From Candolleomyces eurysporus (lineage: Eukaryota > Basidiomycota > Agaricomycetes > Agaricales > Psathyrellaceae), in assembly GCA_027579435.1 (NCBI GenBank), contig JANBPK010001235.1, positions 1 to 53,426 of the forward strand: DNA of 53,426 nt, in the 5' to 3' direction. The first letter of the stretch is position 1; the number at the start of each line of letters is the position of its first letter. The notes under the pieces are model-generated. The model ran no database searches. It was not told the DNA's origin and worked only from the letters and a program-made list of their open reading frames with translations. A program made the translations under genes and the position numbers. Shown here piece by piece: positions 53,348-53,426 of this stretch.

Positions 53348-53426
53348 GGCCAGCAGTTTAGGGCCGGGTCACTAGCAGTCACATGCTGGGTAGGTGGGTT
53401 GGCCCTAAACTGGCATGTGACTGCCA
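53348..53426. mobile_element. Fold-back MITE, second copy, cut by the window end
   Basis: Preceded by TA (53346-53347). CAGTTTAGGGCC at 53354-53365 pairs with GGCCCTAAACTG at 53401-53412, and GCAGTCACATGC pairs with GCATGTGACTGC near the end. It shares the 19-bp CAGTTTAGGGCCGGGTCAC (inverted) with the element at 34745-34826. Confidence 0.65.

Noticed and set aside
34745..53426. Second giant element bounded by the two inverted TTTAGGGCC hairpins
   Set aside because: Each hairpin looks like a complete TA-flanked MITE by itself; no 8-bp duplication can be tested because the right copy is cut by the window end. Kept only as a note in a finding.
1..53426. CRISPR arrays, operons, ribosome-binding sites
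   Set aside because: The organism is clearly a fungus; repeat arrays here are minisatellites or transposon subterminal repeats with no uniform repeat-spacer structure.
1..53426. tRNA and rRNA genes
   Set aside because: I looked for T-arm (GGTTCRANYCC) and rRNA-like stretches and found none I can support; a covariance-model search would be needed to exclude them.

Overview
The window looks like genomic DNA of an Agaricomycete (mushroom-forming basidiomycete). Introns are short (about 48-75 nt, GT-AG). There are two KDZ-type transposases carrying the basidiomycete cysteine-cluster (CxC2-like) module, a pogo/CENP-B-type transposase, a Ty1/copia retroelement, Tnp2-type transposase pieces, F-box/LRR-like paralogues, an Spt5-like KOW protein and a basidiomycete-type family of hypothetical proteins. 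Gene density is low and repeat content very high.

Left flank (1-10268): a nest of dead transposons. Minisatellites (1-870) precede a copia-type gag-pol frame (1011-7640) broken by in-frame stops, frameshifts and two stacked insertions (4369-4594 and a solo LTR at 4601-5784). The copia frame is cut at about 7640-7655 and joined to a decayed pogo-type transposase, which is itself split by a second solo LTR (8216-9227).

Centre (10269-29059): the main result. The pogo gene is interrupted by one 18.8-kb element with a 33-bp imperfect terminal inverted repeat (27/33 matches) and an exact 8-bp target duplication (GACCCAAT at 10261-10268 and 29060-29067). Removing the insert rejoins the pogo reading frame. 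The element contains a KDZ transposase whose spliced frame appears open (21832-25532), a divergently oriented partner gene, members of a basidiomycete hypothetical family (13637-16729, 17720-18167, 20326-20712), a candidate small cysteine-rich secreted protein and large subterminal repeat zones. A 7-mer (TGGTGCA/TGCACCA) occurs about 60 times inside the element and about three times in the other 34.6 kb. I read this as a giant cargo-bearing KDZ (Zisupton-like) transposon.

Right flank (29060-53426): the pogo C-terminus (29060-29444), a gypsy-like LTR (30351-30871), a coiled-coil pseudogene, an F-box/LRR-like gene (32510-34238), a WD40 protein with a C-terminal membrane segment (35087-36631), an Spt5-like KOW protein (36793-39375), a second F-box/LRR-like gene with remnants of a further copy (39850-41437), a large minisatellite (41740-42960), a second, frameshifted KDZ transposase on the minus strand (43283-47076), an RNase H1 N-domain-like gene (47511-48342), another full-length member of the hypothetical family (48773-51187) and a Tnp2-type fragment with an accessory ORF (51170-53029). 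Two copies of a TA-flanked fold-back MITE lie at 34745-34826 and 53348-end.

Many single Ns abut homopolymer runs and in two genes act as spurious inserted bases, so some isolated frameshifts may be sequencing errors. Exon boundaries were read by eye.
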